A stretch of DNA of 64,000 nt from Onishia taeanensis (GTDB lineage: Bacteria > Pseudomonadota > Gammaproteobacteria > Pseudomonadales > Halomonadaceae). Location of the stretch: positions 417,574 to 481,573 of the forward strand of contig NZ_FNCI01000003.1 in the NCBI RefSeq assembly GCF_900100755.1, written 5' to 3'. Positions 47,953 to 57,449 of this stretch are shown here, in pieces. The notes under the pieces were generated by a model. It worked only from the letters and a program-made list of their open reading frames with translations. It ran no database searches and was not told where the DNA came from. A program made the translations under genes and the position numbers. Each line of letters starts with the position of its first letter. The first letter of the stretch is position 1.

Positions 47953-48600
47953 TTGATCAAGGTTCTCATCGCCGACGACCACCACCTGGTCAGAACCAGC
48001 ATTGCCCATCTTCTCGACGCGGAAAACGGCATCAAGGTGGTGGATGAGGCAGCCGATGGCGAAGAGGCAGTGACGCTGGCTCGACAGCTACGCCCGGATG
48101 TCGTGCTGATGGATATCCGCATGCCGGGCATCGGCGGTCTGGAAGCGACGCGCAAGATTGCCAAGACCATCGACGACTGTCGCGTACTGGTCCTGACGGC
48201 CTTCCTCGAAGAAACCTTCGCCCAGCGGCTGCTGGACGCAGGCGCTTGCGGCTTCATCGGCAAGGGCGCCGAGCCGTCGGAAATGGTTCAGGCCATCCGC
48301 GCCGTGTTCGACGGCAAGCGCTACGTTAGTCCGACCATTGCACAGCGCCTGGTACTGTCCAAGATTGAAACGCCGGAAAACCCCTTCGACAGCCTGTCGC
48401 AACGCGAGCTGCAGGTGGCGATGATGATCGTCAACTGCCAGAGGGTCAGCGATATATCGGACAGCCTTTTCCTGAGCCCCAAGACCGTCAACACCTATCG
48501 CTACCGCATCTTCGAGAAACTCGGCGTGCACTCAGACGTCGAATTGACCCACCTGGGACTGCGTCACGGCCTGGTGGACGGCTACCAGCACGACGCCTGA
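47953..48600 (+). CDS. uvrY: Two-component response regulator UvrY/GacA
   Basis: Response regulator of the BarA/GacS system that switches on Csr/Rsm small RNAs. 215 residues: receiver with Asp8-Asp9, phospho-acceptor Asp54 (VVLMDIRMPG), switch Thr (VLTAF) and Lys (IGKGA); then a LuxR-type HTH (SLSQRELQVAMMIVN...LSPKTVNTYRYRIFEKLGV). The start codon is TTG, chosen because AGGAGG lies five bases before it and the protein begins exactly at the family N-terminus MIKVLIADDH. uvrC follows 58 bp later, the conserved uvrY-uvrC order. Confidence 0.95.
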   Translation: MIKVLIADDHHLVRTSIAHLLDAENGIKVVDEAADGEEAVTLARQLRPDVVLMDIRMPGIGGLEATRKIAKTIDDCRVLVLTAFLEETFAQRLLDAGACGFIGKGAEPSEMVQAIRAVFDGKRYVSPTIAQRLVLSKIETPENPFDSLSQRELQVAMMIVNCQRVSDISDSLFLSPKTVNTYRYRIFEKLGVHSDVELTHLGLRHGLVDGYQHDA

Positions 48601-48658
48601 ACCGCCAGGGCGGCGGGTTCTGGTATGCTGACACTTCACTCGTGAAGCACTAAGCCCC

Positions 48659-50473
48659 ATGACCTTCGACGCCAAGCACTTCCTCAAGAACATCAGCCAA
48701 TCCCCCGGCGTCTATCGCATGTTCGACGCCAAGGGCGACACCCTGTACATCGGCAAGGCCAAACGCCTGAACGCGCGCTTGGCGAGCTATTTCCGTGGCG
48801 CCCTCAATACCAAGACTCAGGCGCTGGTCGCCCGTATCGCCGATATCCAGGTAACCGTCACCCACAGCGAGACCGAGGCCCTGCTGCTCGAGCAAACGCT
48901 GATCAAGGAACTGCGGCCGCCTTACAACATCCTGCTGCGCGACGACAAATCCTACCCTTTCGTCTTCGTCAGCGATCGCCACCCCTACCCCGCCCTGGAA
49001 TACAAGCGGGCTCGCAGTCGCCGTGATGACGGCCGCTATCTCGGCCCTTACCCGAGCAGCAGCGCGGTGCGCGAGAGCCTGTCGCTGATGCAGAAGATCT
49101 TCCGCATTCGCAACTGTGAGGACAGCGTCTTTTCTCACCGCACGCGCCCCTGCCTGCAGTATCAGATCCAGCGCTGCAGTGCGCCCTGCGTCGACTACAT
49201 CAGTGAGGAAGACTATCGGCGCGACCTCGAGCATGCGGTGATGTGCCTGCAGGGCAAAAGCGAGCAGGTCACCGAGCAACTGACCCGCGAGATGGAGACC
49301 GCTAGCCAGTCATTGGAGTTCGAGGAGGCCGCTCGGCTTCGCGATCAGATCCAACAGTTGCGCAGCCTCCAGCGTCAGCAATATGTCGATACCGACGGCG
49401 GCGATGCCGATATTTTCGCCCTGGCCCAGCGGCCAGGGGGGCTTTGTGTCTCGGTGCTGACCGTCCGCGAGGGCCGCATGCTCGGCGCACGCCATCACAC
49501 CCCTGACAACGGCCTCGACCTGGGACCCGAGGCGCTGCTCACCGAATTCATCAGCCAATACTACCTGGGCCAAGTTCATGAACCCGTCGCCGAGATCATC
49601 ACCTCACACCCGCTGGCTGATGCCGACCTGCTGCAGGGCGTGCTGTCCGAACAGGCAGGACGCCAGATCCGCCTGACCCATCGCGTGCGCGGCCACCGCG
49701 CCCAATGGCAGCAGCTCGCCCAGACCAACGCCGAACAGCACCTGGCCACCCAGCTGGCCAATCAGACGCAGCTGGCCAAACGCTTCGAAGCGCTGCGCGA
49801 TGCGCTCGGCCTGGCCGAGGTGCCCAAGCGCCTGGAGTGCTTTGACATCAGCCACAGCCATGGCGAGGCCACCGTGGCATCCTGCGTAGTGTTCGATCAC
49901 GACGGCCCGGTGAAATCCGACTACCGGCGCTTCAATATCGAGGGCGTGGCGGCCGGCGACGACTACGCTGCCATGCAGCAGGCACTGACCCGGCGTTTCA
50001 AGCGCCTCGCCGAGGGTGAAGGCAAGCGTCCGGATCTGCTATTCGTGGACGGCGGCAAGGGACAGTTGAACATGGCCCGAGAGGTCTTCGCCGAACTCGG
50101 CGTAACGGGCGTGGGACTGATCGGCGTGGCCAAGGGCACCACCCGCAAGCCCGGGCTCGAGACGCTGTTCGTCGAGACCATCGACCACAGCCTGAGCCTC
50201 GAAGGCAGCTCCCCTGCCCTTCACCTAGTGCAGCATATCCGCGACGAATCGCACCGCTTCGCGATTGCAGGGCACCGGGCACGTCGTGACAAGGTCAGGC
50301 GCACCTCGACCCTTCAGGACATCCCCGGCGTAGGCCCCAAACGCCGCCGCGAACTGCTACGTTTCTTCGGTGGACTTCAGGGGGTACGCCAGGCCAGCCG
50401 TGATGAGCTGGCCCGCGTCCCCGGCATCAGCGACAGCATGGCGCAGGCGATTCATCAGGCACTGCATGGATGA
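48659..50473 (+). CDS. uvrC: UvrABC excinuclease subunit C
   Basis: Makes both cuts in nucleotide excision repair. 604 residues: GIY-YIG nuclease ([21 protein letters not shown]), a Cys-rich region ([16 protein letters not shown]), the UVR helix pair ([16 protein letters not shown]), an RNase H-like nuclease with [12 protein letters not shown] and [10 protein letters not shown], and C-terminal helix-hairpin-helix repeats ([30 protein letters not shown]). All domains are present. It follows uvrY in the same direction and overlaps the open frame of pgsA. Confidence 0.97.
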   Translation: MTFDAKHFLKNISQSPGVYRMFDAKGDTLYIGKAKRLNARLASYFRGALNTKTQALVARIADIQVTVTHSETEALLLEQTLIKELRPPYNILLRDDKSYPFVFVSDRHPYPALEYKRARSRRDDGRYLGPYPSSSAVRESLSLMQKIFRIRNCEDSVFSHRTRPCLQYQIQRCSAPCVDYISEEDYRRDLEHAVMCLQGKSEQVTEQLTREMETASQSLEFEEAARLRDQIQQLRSLQRQQYVDTDGGDADIFALAQRPGGLCVSVLTVREGRMLGARHHTPDNGLDLGPEALLTEFISQYYLGQVHEPVAEIITSHPLADADLLQGVLSEQAGRQIRLTHRVRGHRAQWQQLAQTNAEQHLATQLANQTQLAKRFEALRDALGLAEVPKRLECFDISHSHGEATVASCVVFDHDGPVKSDYRRFNIEGVAAGDDYAAMQQALTRRFKRLAEGEGKRPDLLFVDGGKGQLNMAREVFAELGVTGVGLIGVAKGTTRKPGLETLFVETIDHSLSLEGSSPALHLVQHIRDESHRFAIAGHRARRDKVRRTSTLQDIPGVGPKRRRELLRFFGGLQGVRQASRDELARVPGISDSMAQAIHQALHG

Positions 50474-50535
50474 TCGCGCACCGGCCATATAGAATGGTGG
50501 CCCTCAGACTTCAGGCAAGGACAAGCGGCGCTCAG

Positions 50536-51084
50536 ATGAACATCCCCAACATTCTCACCCTCGCCAGAATCGCCTTCATTCCGCTGTTGGTGGTGATCTT
50601 CTACCTGCCCTACGGCTGGAGCATGTTATTGGCGGCGGGGTTGTTCGGTCTGGCCGCCATCACCGACTGGCTCGACGGCTATCTGGCCAGGCGCTGGAAC
50701 CAGAGCACGCCCTTCGGCGCTTTCCTCGATCCGGTCGCCGACAAACTGATGGTGGCTGTCGCTCTGGCCTTGCTGATCGAACGCTACGATGCTGCCTGGC
50801 TGACCCTGCCGGCACTGGTGATCATCGGCCGCGAGATCGTCATTTCGGCCCTTCGCGAGTGGATGGCCGAAATGGGCAAACGCGGCACCGTGGCGGTATC
50901 GTCAATCGGCAAGATCAAGACCACGCTGCAAATGGTCGCCCTGCTGCTGCTGCTCGGTTTCCCACCGGGCAGCCTGATCGCGCAAATCGGCATTGTCACC
51001 CTGTACCTGGCGGCAGCGCTGACGCTGTGGTCCATGCAGCAATACCTGCGTGCTGCCTGGCCGCATCTTTCAGGCTCCATGTAG
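50536..51084 (+). CDS. pgsA: CDP-diacylglycerol--glycerol-3-phosphate 3-phosphatidyltransferase
   Basis: Membrane enzyme making phosphatidylglycerol phosphate. 182 residues with the CDP-alcohol phosphotransferase motif D-G-x2-A-R-x8-G-x3-D-x3-D, seen as [19 protein letters not shown] plus PVAD, and several membrane helices. The frame opens at 50470, overlapping uvrC, but [12 protein letters not shown] at 50536 is the family start; its ribosome-binding site is weak. The gene lies downstream of uvrC, as in E. coli, and upstream of the tRNA operon. Confidence 0.93.
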   Translation: MNIPNILTLARIAFIPLLVVIFYLPYGWSMLLAAGLFGLAAITDWLDGYLARRWNQSTPFGAFLDPVADKLMVAVALALLIERYDAAWLTLPALVIIGREIVISALREWMAEMGKRGTVAVSSIGKIKTTLQMVALLLLLGFPPGSLIAQIGIVTLYLAAALTLWSMQQYLRAAWPHLSGSM

Positions 51085-51116
51085 TCCTGACAGAGCAATG
51101 AAATGCGCATAAGCGC

Positions 51117-51144
51117 TTGACACTTACGCACTTATGCGTATAAT
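51117..51144 (+). promoter_or_regulatory. Consensus promoter of the Gly-Cys-Leu tRNA operon
   Basis: TTGACA (51117-51122) and TATAAT (51139-51144), both perfect, are 16 bp apart. The first tRNA begins 16 bp after the -10 box, so the leader is only a few bases to about ten. Confidence 0.92.
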
Positions 51145-51159
51145 TCGTCCTCGAGTCAG

Positions 51160-51234
51160 GCGGGAATAGCTCAGTGGTAGAGCATCGCCTTGCCAAGGCG
51201 AGGGTCGCGAGTTCGAATCTCGTTTCCCGCTCCA
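51160..51234 (+). tRNA. tRNA-Gly (anticodon GCC)
   Basis: 75 nt including encoded CCA. Acceptor GCGGGAA/TTCCCGC, D arm TAGCTCAGTGGTAGAGC, anticodon loop TTGCCAA (GCC) and T loop GTTCGAATC. First gene of a three-tRNA operon. Confidence 0.98.
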
Positions 51235-51262
51235 TTATCGCGATGGTTGACTGACTCAGTGA

Positions 51263-51336
51263 GGCTGGATGGCAGAGTGGTTATGCAGCGGACTGCAACT
51301 CCGTGTACGCCGGTTCGATTCCGACTCCAGCCTCCA
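51263..51336 (+). tRNA. tRNA-Cys (anticodon GCA)
   Basis: 74 nt including encoded CCA. Acceptor GGCTGGA/TCCAGCC, anticodon stem CGGA/TCCG around CTGCAAC (GCA), T loop GTTCGATTC. It lies 28 bp after tRNA-Gly. Confidence 0.97.
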
Positions 51337-51366
51337 TTTCTGATTTGCCCCCGCTCGAACCTCCCC

Positions 51367-51453
51367 GCCCGGATGGCGAAATTGGTAGACGCAAGAGACT
51401 TAAAATCTCTCGGTGGTAACACCGTGCCGGTTCGAGCCCGGCTCCGGGCACCA
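51367..51453 (+). tRNA. tRNA-Leu (anticodon UAA)
   Basis: 87 nt including encoded CCA, with a long variable arm (CGGTGGTAACACCG) as expected of leucine tRNAs. Anticodon loop CTTAAAA gives UAA. Acceptor GCCCGGA/TCCGGGC. Third and last tRNA of the operon. Confidence 0.97.
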
Positions 51454-51732
51454 AGCTATTAACCCCTTCTCGTCTTTTATTTCCGATCACACATCGCCCT
51501 GTGGCGGTATTCTCGTGCCTGCCATTCTTGTGCGAGCGCACATCAGGAAAATCGGGACGCGCTCATCTGCACGCCAGCTTTTGCCGGACAGCGCCTGAAG
51601 CGCCTGCCCAGCCGCCGAGGTGCGTGATATCCTAATCGGCTTGCAGCAGCGGACGGCACGCAATGCGGTTCCGGCGCAGCCCCGACGCCGCTACTTCGCT
51701 GCCGAACAGGCCACATTAGCAAGTACACCGAC

Positions 51733-52875
51733 ATGCCCCTTCCTCGCCTTCGCGATCCCTATATCAACTACCGCAACCGCCACCTGCTACACGTGATGCG
51801 GGTCACCCTGGCGTTGACGATCACTTTCGTCTTCATCGACATCCTCGATGTTCCTCACGCCAGCTGGGCGCTGGTCAGCACCGTGATGGTGATGGGCAAC
51901 CTGCCCCATATCGGCGGCGTGCTAGACAAGGGCCGTCAGCGATTATTCGGCACCGTTTTAGGCGCCGCCTGGGGCATTCTCATTACGCTGGCGCCCAACC
52001 CGCCACCGCTGGTGGTGCCGATCTGGACGCTGGCCGGCATTGCCGCCGCCACCTATGTGACCTTCAAGGGCCGCTACGGCTATAGCGGCCTGATGTTCGC
52101 CATCAGCCTGCTACTGGTTGTCGGCGACGGCACCCAGGAGCTGGGAACGGCGCTATGGCGGTCGTTCAACGTACTCGTCGGCACGCTGATCGGCATCCTG
52201 GTAACCGCCTTTGCCATGCCGCAAAAGGCCACCGACGTGCAGCGCTTTCTGCTCGCCGAGACACTGGACAAGCTCGCGCGGCTGTATCATGCCCACACCA
52301 GCTCTACCGGCTCCCAGGATCTCGATACCCAGCCGCTCCTCAAGTCGTCGAGCAGCCTGCTGATCAAGCAGCGAGGCCTAGTCGATGCGATCCACCGCGA
52401 GCGTCGCCTGAAACGGGACGAGCTCGATACCATCATCTCGCTTGAGAGAAGGATGCTCTCGACCATCGAGCTGCTACTCGAAACCCACTGGACGACCCGC
52501 GACGGCCATGATCATATCGCCGCCATGGAGGGCCTGCGCGACCAGCAGCATCGCCTGGCTCGCGACCTGGGCACCCTGGCCTTCCAGGTCCGTACCGGTC
52601 AGCCTATCGATGTCGAACTGGCGCCCTTCGACCTGGAGCGCTATGCCATGAATGCCCGCCAGGCCACGGCTTCCAGCGGTCGAGCGCTATTCGGCCCGGC
52701 CGGCTATCTATGGCTCAATCGGGAGCTTGCCCGCCTCACCCAGGAGCTAGTCGACACCCTTGGCGAGCTTAGGCGCTTGCCCAGCCAGCGTCTGCGCAAG
52801 CGGGCCCGGCGTCACGCGCTGACCACGCACGCGACCTTATCCGACGACAGCAACTCGCAAGGACCCGTCTCATGA
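51733..52875 (+). CDS. FUSC-family membrane protein
   Basis: 380-residue protein with about five to six N-terminal hydrophobic helices (residues about 20-165), including HLLHVMRVTLALTITFVF and ASWALVSTVMVMGNLPHIGG, then KGRQRLFGTVLGAAWG, the fusaric-acid-resistance (FUSC/YccS) signature. A mostly helical, charged cytoplasmic C-terminal half follows. Relatives are proposed efflux pumps of aromatic acids, but this one has half the usual size and lacks the second membrane domain, so it could work as an oligomer. It overlaps nadB by ATGA, suggesting co-expression. No clear ribosome-binding site precedes the ATG. Confidence 0.82.
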   Translation: MPLPRLRDPYINYRNRHLLHVMRVTLALTITFVFIDILDVPHASWALVSTVMVMGNLPHIGGVLDKGRQRLFGTVLGAAWGILITLAPNPPPLVVPIWTLAGIAAATYVTFKGRYGYSGLMFAISLLLVVGDGTQELGTALWRSFNVLVGTLIGILVTAFAMPQKATDVQRFLLAETLDKLARLYHAHTSSTGSQDLDTQPLLKSSSSLLIKQRGLVDAIHRERRLKRDELDTIISLERRMLSTIELLLETHWTTRDGHDHIAAMEGLRDQQHRLARDLGTLAFQVRTGQPIDVELAPFDLERYAMNARQATASSGRALFGPAGYLWLNRELARLTQELVDTLGELRRLPSQRLRKRARRHALTTHATLSDDSNSQGPVS

Positions 52876-54500
52876 CGCGCGATTCACATCTACAGGACGT
52901 TCTCATTCTCGGCGGCGGCGCGGCCGGTCTCGCCCTGGCGCTGGAGTTGGCTGACAGTCGACCGGTCACACTACTGCGTCCGGCCAGCGACGATCATGGC
53001 GCCAGCCGCTGGGCCCAGGGCGGAATCGCCGCCGTGCTGTCACCCCAGGACAACGTCGAGGACCATATCCAGGACACCCTGGTCGCCGGCGACGGCCTGT
53101 GTGATGAGAGAGCGGTCCGCTTTACCGTCGAGCATGGCCGCAGTGCCATCGAATGGCTGCTATCCCTGGGCGTGCCTTTTACGCCGGATGCTCGGGAAGA
53201 CGCGCCCTACCCCTTCCACCTGACCCGGGAAGGCGGCCACGGAGCACGGCGCATCATCCATGCCGCCGATGCGACCGGTCAGGCGCTGATTGATACCCTC
53301 CTCAAGCATGCCCGCCGCCATCCTGGCATCACGCTACGCGACGACCTGGGCGCCATCAGCCTTTTGCAAGATGCCAACGGTGCTTGCCGAGGCGCCCGCT
53401 GCCTCGACGGCAAGGGTCGCCGCGAAGACATTGCCGCCGCCGAGACAGTGCTCGCCACTGGCGGCGCCAGCGGGCTCTGGCAGCACACCACCAGCCCGCT
53501 TCCAGCCTGCGGAGAAGGCATGGCGATGGCCGCCGAGCTGGGGGCCAGACTGATGAACCTCGAGTTCCAGCAGTTTCACCCCACCTGCCTGTTTGACCCC
53601 GAGGGCACACCCTTCCTGATTAGCGAAGCGGTGCGCGGCGAGGGGGGCATTCTCACCACCCTCGATGGCCATCGCTTCATGCTCGATACCGATCCGCGGG
53701 CCGAGCTGGCCCCCCGGGATATCGTGGCTCGTGCCATTGACGCCCAAATGCAGCAGACCAACGCCAGTCATGTGCTGCTGGACGTCAGCCACCTGCCAGA
53801 GGCCACGCTCAAGGCCCACTTCCCAACCATTCTTGCCCACTGCCTGAGCCGTGGGATCGATATCACCCAAGAGCCGATTCCGGTGGTGCCCGCCGCTCAC
53901 TATAGCTGTGGCGGCGTCGCTACCGATCTCGACGGCCGCACCAGTGTTAAGGGACTATTTGCCATCGGCGAAGTCGCCTGCACCGGCCTGCACGGCGCCA
54001 ATCGCATGGCCAGCAACTCGCTGCTGGAGTGTCTGGTCTTCGCGCGGGCCGCCGCCGAGACCCTCAAAGCCACACCGACAGAGCCGTCAGCTCCCCGCTC
54101 TCAACAACAGTCTCAACGACACGCTCAACGACAGCCAGCCGACGCGCTGACCGACGACCGCACTCAAGTCCCTGAGCAGCAGGTCGAGAGGTTATTCCAA
54201 CGCCTGCGGGCGGTCATGAGTCGACGCGTTGGCATCGTGCGAGACGCTTCCGGGCTCGGCGAAGCCGAGAGAGATATCGCTAAGCTAATCGCGGAAAGCC
54301 GTGAACTGCTTCAGGCCCATGCGCCTAGCCGCCACCTGGCAAGCCTATGGCATGCCGTTCGGCTGGCCGGCATGACCGTTCAGGCCGCTCAAGGCCGCCA
54401 TGAGTCTCGCGGCCTGCACTTCAACCGCGACCATCCACACCACGCCCCTGGCAACGCACTCTCCTCGAGCATCCAACTGCCTGAGCAGTGGCGAACCTAA
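52872..54500 (+). CDS. nadB: L-aspartate oxidase
   Basis: First enzyme of de novo NAD synthesis: FAD-dependent oxidation of aspartate to iminoaspartate. 542 residues: dinucleotide-binding LILGGGAAGLALALEL, SRWAQGGIAAVL, HxREGGHG segment (HLTREGGHGARRIIHA), MNLEFQQFHPTCL, and the C-terminal IGEVACTGLHGANRMASNSLLE FAD site. A helical C-terminal domain ends the protein, and a Gln/Ser-rich linker of about 40 residues (around 400-435) looks like a local insertion. Translationally coupled to the FUSC gene (ATGA). Confidence 0.95.
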   Translation: MTRDSHLQDVLILGGGAAGLALALELADSRPVTLLRPASDDHGASRWAQGGIAAVLSPQDNVEDHIQDTLVAGDGLCDERAVRFTVEHGRSAIEWLLSLGVPFTPDAREDAPYPFHLTREGGHGARRIIHAADATGQALIDTLLKHARRHPGITLRDDLGAISLLQDANGACRGARCLDGKGRREDIAAAETVLATGGASGLWQHTTSPLPACGEGMAMAAELGARLMNLEFQQFHPTCLFDPEGTPFLISEAVRGEGGILTTLDGHRFMLDTDPRAELAPRDIVARAIDAQMQQTNASHVLLDVSHLPEATLKAHFPTILAHCLSRGIDITQEPIPVVPAAHYSCGGVATDLDGRTSVKGLFAIGEVACTGLHGANRMASNSLLECLVFARAAAETLKATPTEPSAPRSQQQSQRHAQRQPADALTDDRTQVPEQQVERLFQRLRAVMSRRVGIVRDASGLGEAERDIAKLIAESRELLQAHAPSRHLASLWHAVRLAGMTVQAAQGRHESRGLHFNRDHPHHAPGNALSSSIQLPEQWRT

Positions 54501-54712
54501 GTCATGTCTCGCCTAGCGTCAGCAGAATCGCGTTAGGTGGAAACGATATAGCGGCAGCCAATCAGGAAGAGGCTCTACAAGCAGCACCTAGTCTGCAAGC
54601 CAAATGGCGAGCGGGAGGGTGATGGCCCAGGAATCGGGAGTGAGGATTGAAGGCTCGAAACTGAGCAAGGGTAAAGAGGCGAGATAAGCCGGCCAGGAAG
54701 CGATTAGGCGAA

Positions 54713-55159
54713 TCAGTGGTCGGCCTTGCCCGCCACCAGCAAGCGGCGCAGGGCTCGCCCCTCCTCCTTGCCCAGGCTGTCCGGCCACAGCCAATACGAC
54801 TCATCGGACAGCGTGAGCCCCACCAGCCAGGGGCCGAGATAACCACAGCCGACGGAGCAGCGCGTCCAGCCGGCTTCATCGGTGCATCGCACCTGCCATT
54901 CCCCGCCAGCTTTACGCTCCGCATCTAGCCCCACCTCTCCCCCCATGGCGCCGCGCTCAACGAAGCGTAGCTGCCAAGCTACCCGGCGCCGGCCGGCATA
55001 GCGCCACAGCACTAGCCCCATGGACAACGCCGCCGCAGCGGATAGCCACGGCGGCGCATAAACCAGACTCAACAACAGGGCTCCCAGGGCCATGCCCAGA
55101 TGGAGCCCGACGGCCAGTCTAGAGGGTACGATACTGATCGTTACCGGTGGTTTCGGCAT
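54713..55159 (-). CDS. YgfX/CptA-like membrane protein
   Basis: 148 residues: two N-terminal membrane helices (LAVGLHLGMALGALLLSLVYA and WLSAAAALSMGLVLW) followed by a small soluble domain ending ALRRLLVAGKADH. This is the layout of YgfX (CptA), the membrane protein encoded beside SdhE and reported to affect cell-shape proteins in E. coli. The frame opens at a TTG at 55165; the ATG at 55159 is chosen. It overlaps the 3' end of sdhE by about 40 bp, a usual arrangement for this pair. The 212-bp gap downstream, before nadB's end, holds no supported gene. Confidence 0.75.
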   Translation of the reverse strand: MPKPPVTISIVPSRLAVGLHLGMALGALLLSLVYAPPWLSAAAALSMGLVLWRYAGRRRVAWQLRFVERGAMGGEVGLDAERKAGGEWQVRCTDEAGWTRCSVGCGYLGPWLVGLTLSDESYWLWPDSLGKEEGRALRRLLVAGKADH

Positions 55160-55412
55160 AATCAACTATCATCTTCACCACGCGACGACGCTGTGCATCC
55201 TCGGGCCACTCGCGACGCATCAGCCACACGAAAAGGTCTTGGTCTTCCTCGGCAATCAAATCGCGATAGGTTTGCTTGTCGGCATCATCCAGGGCATCGA
55301 AGCGATGCTCAAGGAAGGGGATCAACAGCAGATCAAGCTCCCACATACCGCGACGGGAGTGCCAGTGGAGCCGCTTGCGATCAATCTCATCGACAGTTTG
55401 CTGTTCGTTCAA
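55119..55412 (-). CDS. sdhE: FAD assembly factor SdhE (succinate dehydrogenase)
   Basis: Small helical protein that helps attach FAD covalently to SdhA and FrdA. The conserved RGxxE motif is seen as [10 protein letters not shown], and [21 protein letters not shown] is the other family block. The longest frame starts at 55475 (118 residues), which is longer than usual. A TTG at 55412 with GAGG six bases upstream gives 97 residues, closer to the family (about 85-95), and is my choice; the ATG at 55475 remains possible. It is divergent from ihfB. Confidence 0.85.
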   Translation of the reverse strand: MNEQQTVDEIDRKRLHWHSRRGMWELDLLLIPFLEHRFDALDDADKQTYRDLIAEEDQDLFVWLMRREWPEDAQRRRVVKMIVDYAETTGNDQYRTL

Positions 55413-55524
55413 GGTCAGCCTCGAAACTCTTACGGAATGTGCACACAGTATACGCTTGGCGACGCTTGGCGCCATGGGTCGGGAACCGCATCCCGCTACG
55501 CAACGGAAGACTCTTGCTAGTTCG

Positions 55525-55553
55525 TTGTTTTATCTCGGTTTGCACAGTATGCT
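55525..55553 (+). promoter_or_regulatory. Possible promoter of ihfB
   Basis: TTGTTT (55525-55530) and TATGCT (55548-55553) are 17 bp apart in the AT-rich gap before ihfB, about 62 bp upstream of its ATG. Both hexamers are imperfect. Confidence 0.35.
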
Positions 55554-55614
55554 AAATCAAACAATAGCGCCGAGATGTTGCCAATCTGCCGGCACCACTG
55601 CACGGAGTAAGTCG

Positions 55615-55911
55615 ATGACCAAATCCGAGTTGATCGAACAGATAGCCATGCGGCAGCCCGAGCTGTCAGTCAAGGATGTGGAAGCCGCTGTCCGCATCAT
55701 CCTCGACGACGTCACCGATGCCCTGGCAGAGGGAGGCCGCGTCGAGATCCGCGGCTTTGGCAGTTTCTCGCTGCACTATCGCGAACCCCGAACCGGGCGC
55801 AATCCCAAGACCGGCGACCCGGTCGAACTCGAGGGCAAGTTCGTGCCTCATTTCAAGCCGGGCAAGGAACTTCGCGAACAGGTCAATGCCAGCAGAGCCT
55901 TGGGCTACTAG
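55615..55911 (+). CDS. ihfB: Integration host factor beta subunit
   Basis: DNA-bending architectural protein, partner of IhfA. 98 residues starting [11 protein letters not shown], with the beta-arm region [21 protein letters not shown] (conserved Pro intercalates DNA) and [11 protein letters not shown]. The frame is open far upstream, but GGAG seven bases before the ATG at 55615 and the family N-terminus fix the start. In most gammaproteobacteria rpsA lies just upstream; here the upstream neighbour is the divergent sdhE. lapA and lapB follow as usual. Confidence 0.95.
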   Translation: MTKSELIEQIAMRQPELSVKDVEAAVRIILDDVTDALAEGGRVEIRGFGSFSLHYREPRTGRNPKTGDPVELEGKFVPHFKPGKELREQVNASRALGY

Positions 55912-55961
55912 AATAGCGGTTTGCCCATCTGCCCCCTGTTGGCTTCACAAAGGACACTATC

Positions 55962-56267
55962 ATGCGTTGGCTAAAAGGCGTTTTCCTGGGGATCATTCTG
56001 CTACTGGTGTTGCTGGTCGGCATTCTGTTTGCCGTCAACAACCAACAGGCCGTGCCTCTCAACCTGATCTGGACAGAGCTCCCGCCCGCCTCCTTGTCTC
56101 TGTGGCTGCTGGGATCACTGGCCGCTGGTGTTCTGCTAGGCATGCTGGCCATGACCGGCGTCTATATGCGGCTTCGTGCCCTGCTGACCCGGGCCCAGCG
56201 ACACAACCAGCAGCAGCGCAAGGAACTCGATCGCCTGCGAATTCAGGAGCTCAAGGAAGTCGCCTAA
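55962..56267 (+). CDS. lapA: Lipopolysaccharide assembly protein LapA
   Basis: Inner-membrane protein working with LapB in control of LPS synthesis (FtsH-LpxC regulation). 101 residues: two membrane helices (GVFLGIILLLVLLVGILFAV and SLWLLGSLAAGVLLGMLAM) separated by the conserved NNQQAVPLNL, then a charged coiled-coil tail. AAGGA precedes the ATG. lapB starts directly after the stop. Confidence 0.92.
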   Translation: MRWLKGVFLGIILLLVLLVGILFAVNNQQAVPLNLIWTELPPASLSLWLLGSLAAGVLLGMLAMTGVYMRLRALLTRAQRHNQQQRKELDRLRIQELKEVA

Positions 56268-57449
56268 ATGCATGACCTCCTGCTGCTGGCCCTGTTGTTG
56301 GCAGCAGTCGCCATAGGCTGGTGGCTGGGCCGACGCGACCGTCAAAGCACTGCCGATCAACCGGGACAGCACACGCTGTCCCGGGATTATTTCGTAGGGC
56401 TCAATTATCTGCTCAACGAACAGCCCGACCGTGCCATTGAAACCTTCGTCGCCGCGCTTGAAGTCAATAGCGACACCATCGAGACCCACATTGCCCTGGG
56501 CAACCTCTTTCGCTCGCGGGGAGAGACGGATCGCGCGGTCAAGATTCACCAGAACCTGCTGGCGCGCCCCGCGCTCACGCCCGCGCAGGGTAGCCTGGTG
56601 CAAATCGAGCTATCCCGGGATTTCCTCAACCTGGGCCTTCTCGATCGCGCCGAAAAACTCCTCGAGAACCTGATCAACAACGGCGGCGATGAAAGCCAGC
56701 GTCAGCAGGCCAAGCTGCTGCTGGTCGACCTGCTGGAGCGGGAGAAAGAATGGCAGGCGGCGCTGGATGTCGCTCAGCCGAGCCTGATTCGACAGTATGA
56801 CAATATTCAGCGCGCCGCCGCGCACTGGCTTTGCGAGCTTGCCGAACGGGACCTGGAGTCAGCCAGCCCATCGCTCGCCAGAAAGAAGCTTCGTCAGGCG
56901 CTGAGCATCGACGGCCACTGTGTCAGGGCCACGCTGCTGCTGGCTCGCATGGAACACGATACCGGCCACTACAAGGCCGAGCTCAAGCTACTGAAGCGAG
57001 TGCCCGACCAAGACGCCGGCTCGGCCGCGCTGATTCTCGAGCCGCTGCGCGATGCCTACCGGCTTCTCAACGATGAACAAGGCCTGGAGAAGGCACTTCA
57101 GAAGCTGAACGAGAAAGTGCCAATGACCTCGACGGTCATCATGCTGGCCGAATGCGTTCAGAGACGCGCTGGCCACCAGGAGGCCGCCGAGCTGATCCAG
57201 ACCCAGATGGAGCGAGCCCCCAGCCTGCGCGGGCTTGATTATCTGCTCCAGCTCTTCCAAAAGGATGCAGCAGCCGATGAGCAACGCACCCTCGCCATTC
57301 TTCACCATCACTCTCGCGCCCTGCTCGACGCCCGACCGCGCTTTCGCTGCGGGCAGTGTGGCTTTTCGGGAACCGAATTGCATTGGCAGTGCCCCAGCTG
57401 CCGGCAATGGGGCACAACCCGCCCAATGACGGGCCGCAAGAGCGACTAG
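56268..57449 (+). CDS. lapB: Lipopolysaccharide assembly protein LapB (YciM)
   Basis: Adaptor that presents LpxC to FtsH and links LPS synthesis to export. 393 residues: N-terminal membrane helix (about 1-20), a long array of TPR repeats (from [18 protein letters not shown] on), and a C-terminal rubredoxin-like metal site with Cys361, Cys364, Cys375 and Cys378 ([14 protein letters not shown]). All features of E. coli LapB are present. It is translated with lapA. Its 3' end overlaps the stop of convergent pyrF by 4 bp, whereas in E. coli pyrF follows lapB in the same direction. Confidence 0.95.
   Translation: MHDLLLLALLLAAVAIGWWLGRRDRQSTADQPGQHTLSRDYFVGLNYLLNEQPDRAIETFVAALEVNSDTIETHIALGNLFRSRGETDRAVKIHQNLLARPALTPAQGSLVQIELSRDFLNLGLLDRAEKLLENLINNGGDESQRQQAKLLLVDLLEREKEWQAALDVAQPSLIRQYDNIQRAAAHWLCELAERDLESASPSLARKKLRQALSIDGHCVRATLLLARMEHDTGHYKAELKLLKRVPDQDAGSAALILEPLRDAYRLLNDEQGLEKALQKLNEKVPMTSTVIMLAECVQRRAGHQEAAELIQTQMERAPSLRGLDYLLQLFQKDAAADEQRTLAILHHHSRALLDARPRFRCGQCGFSGTELHWQCPSCRQWGTTRPMTGRKSD

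Noticed and set aside
54562..54924. 120-codon minus-strand frame after ygfX
   Set aside because: Overlaps ygfX in another frame and has no recognisable domain or ribosome-binding site.
55276..55614. N-terminal extension of ihfB by 113 codons
   Set aside because: The frame happens to be open across the divergent sdhE; the ATG at 55615 has a ribosome-binding site and the exact family N-terminus.
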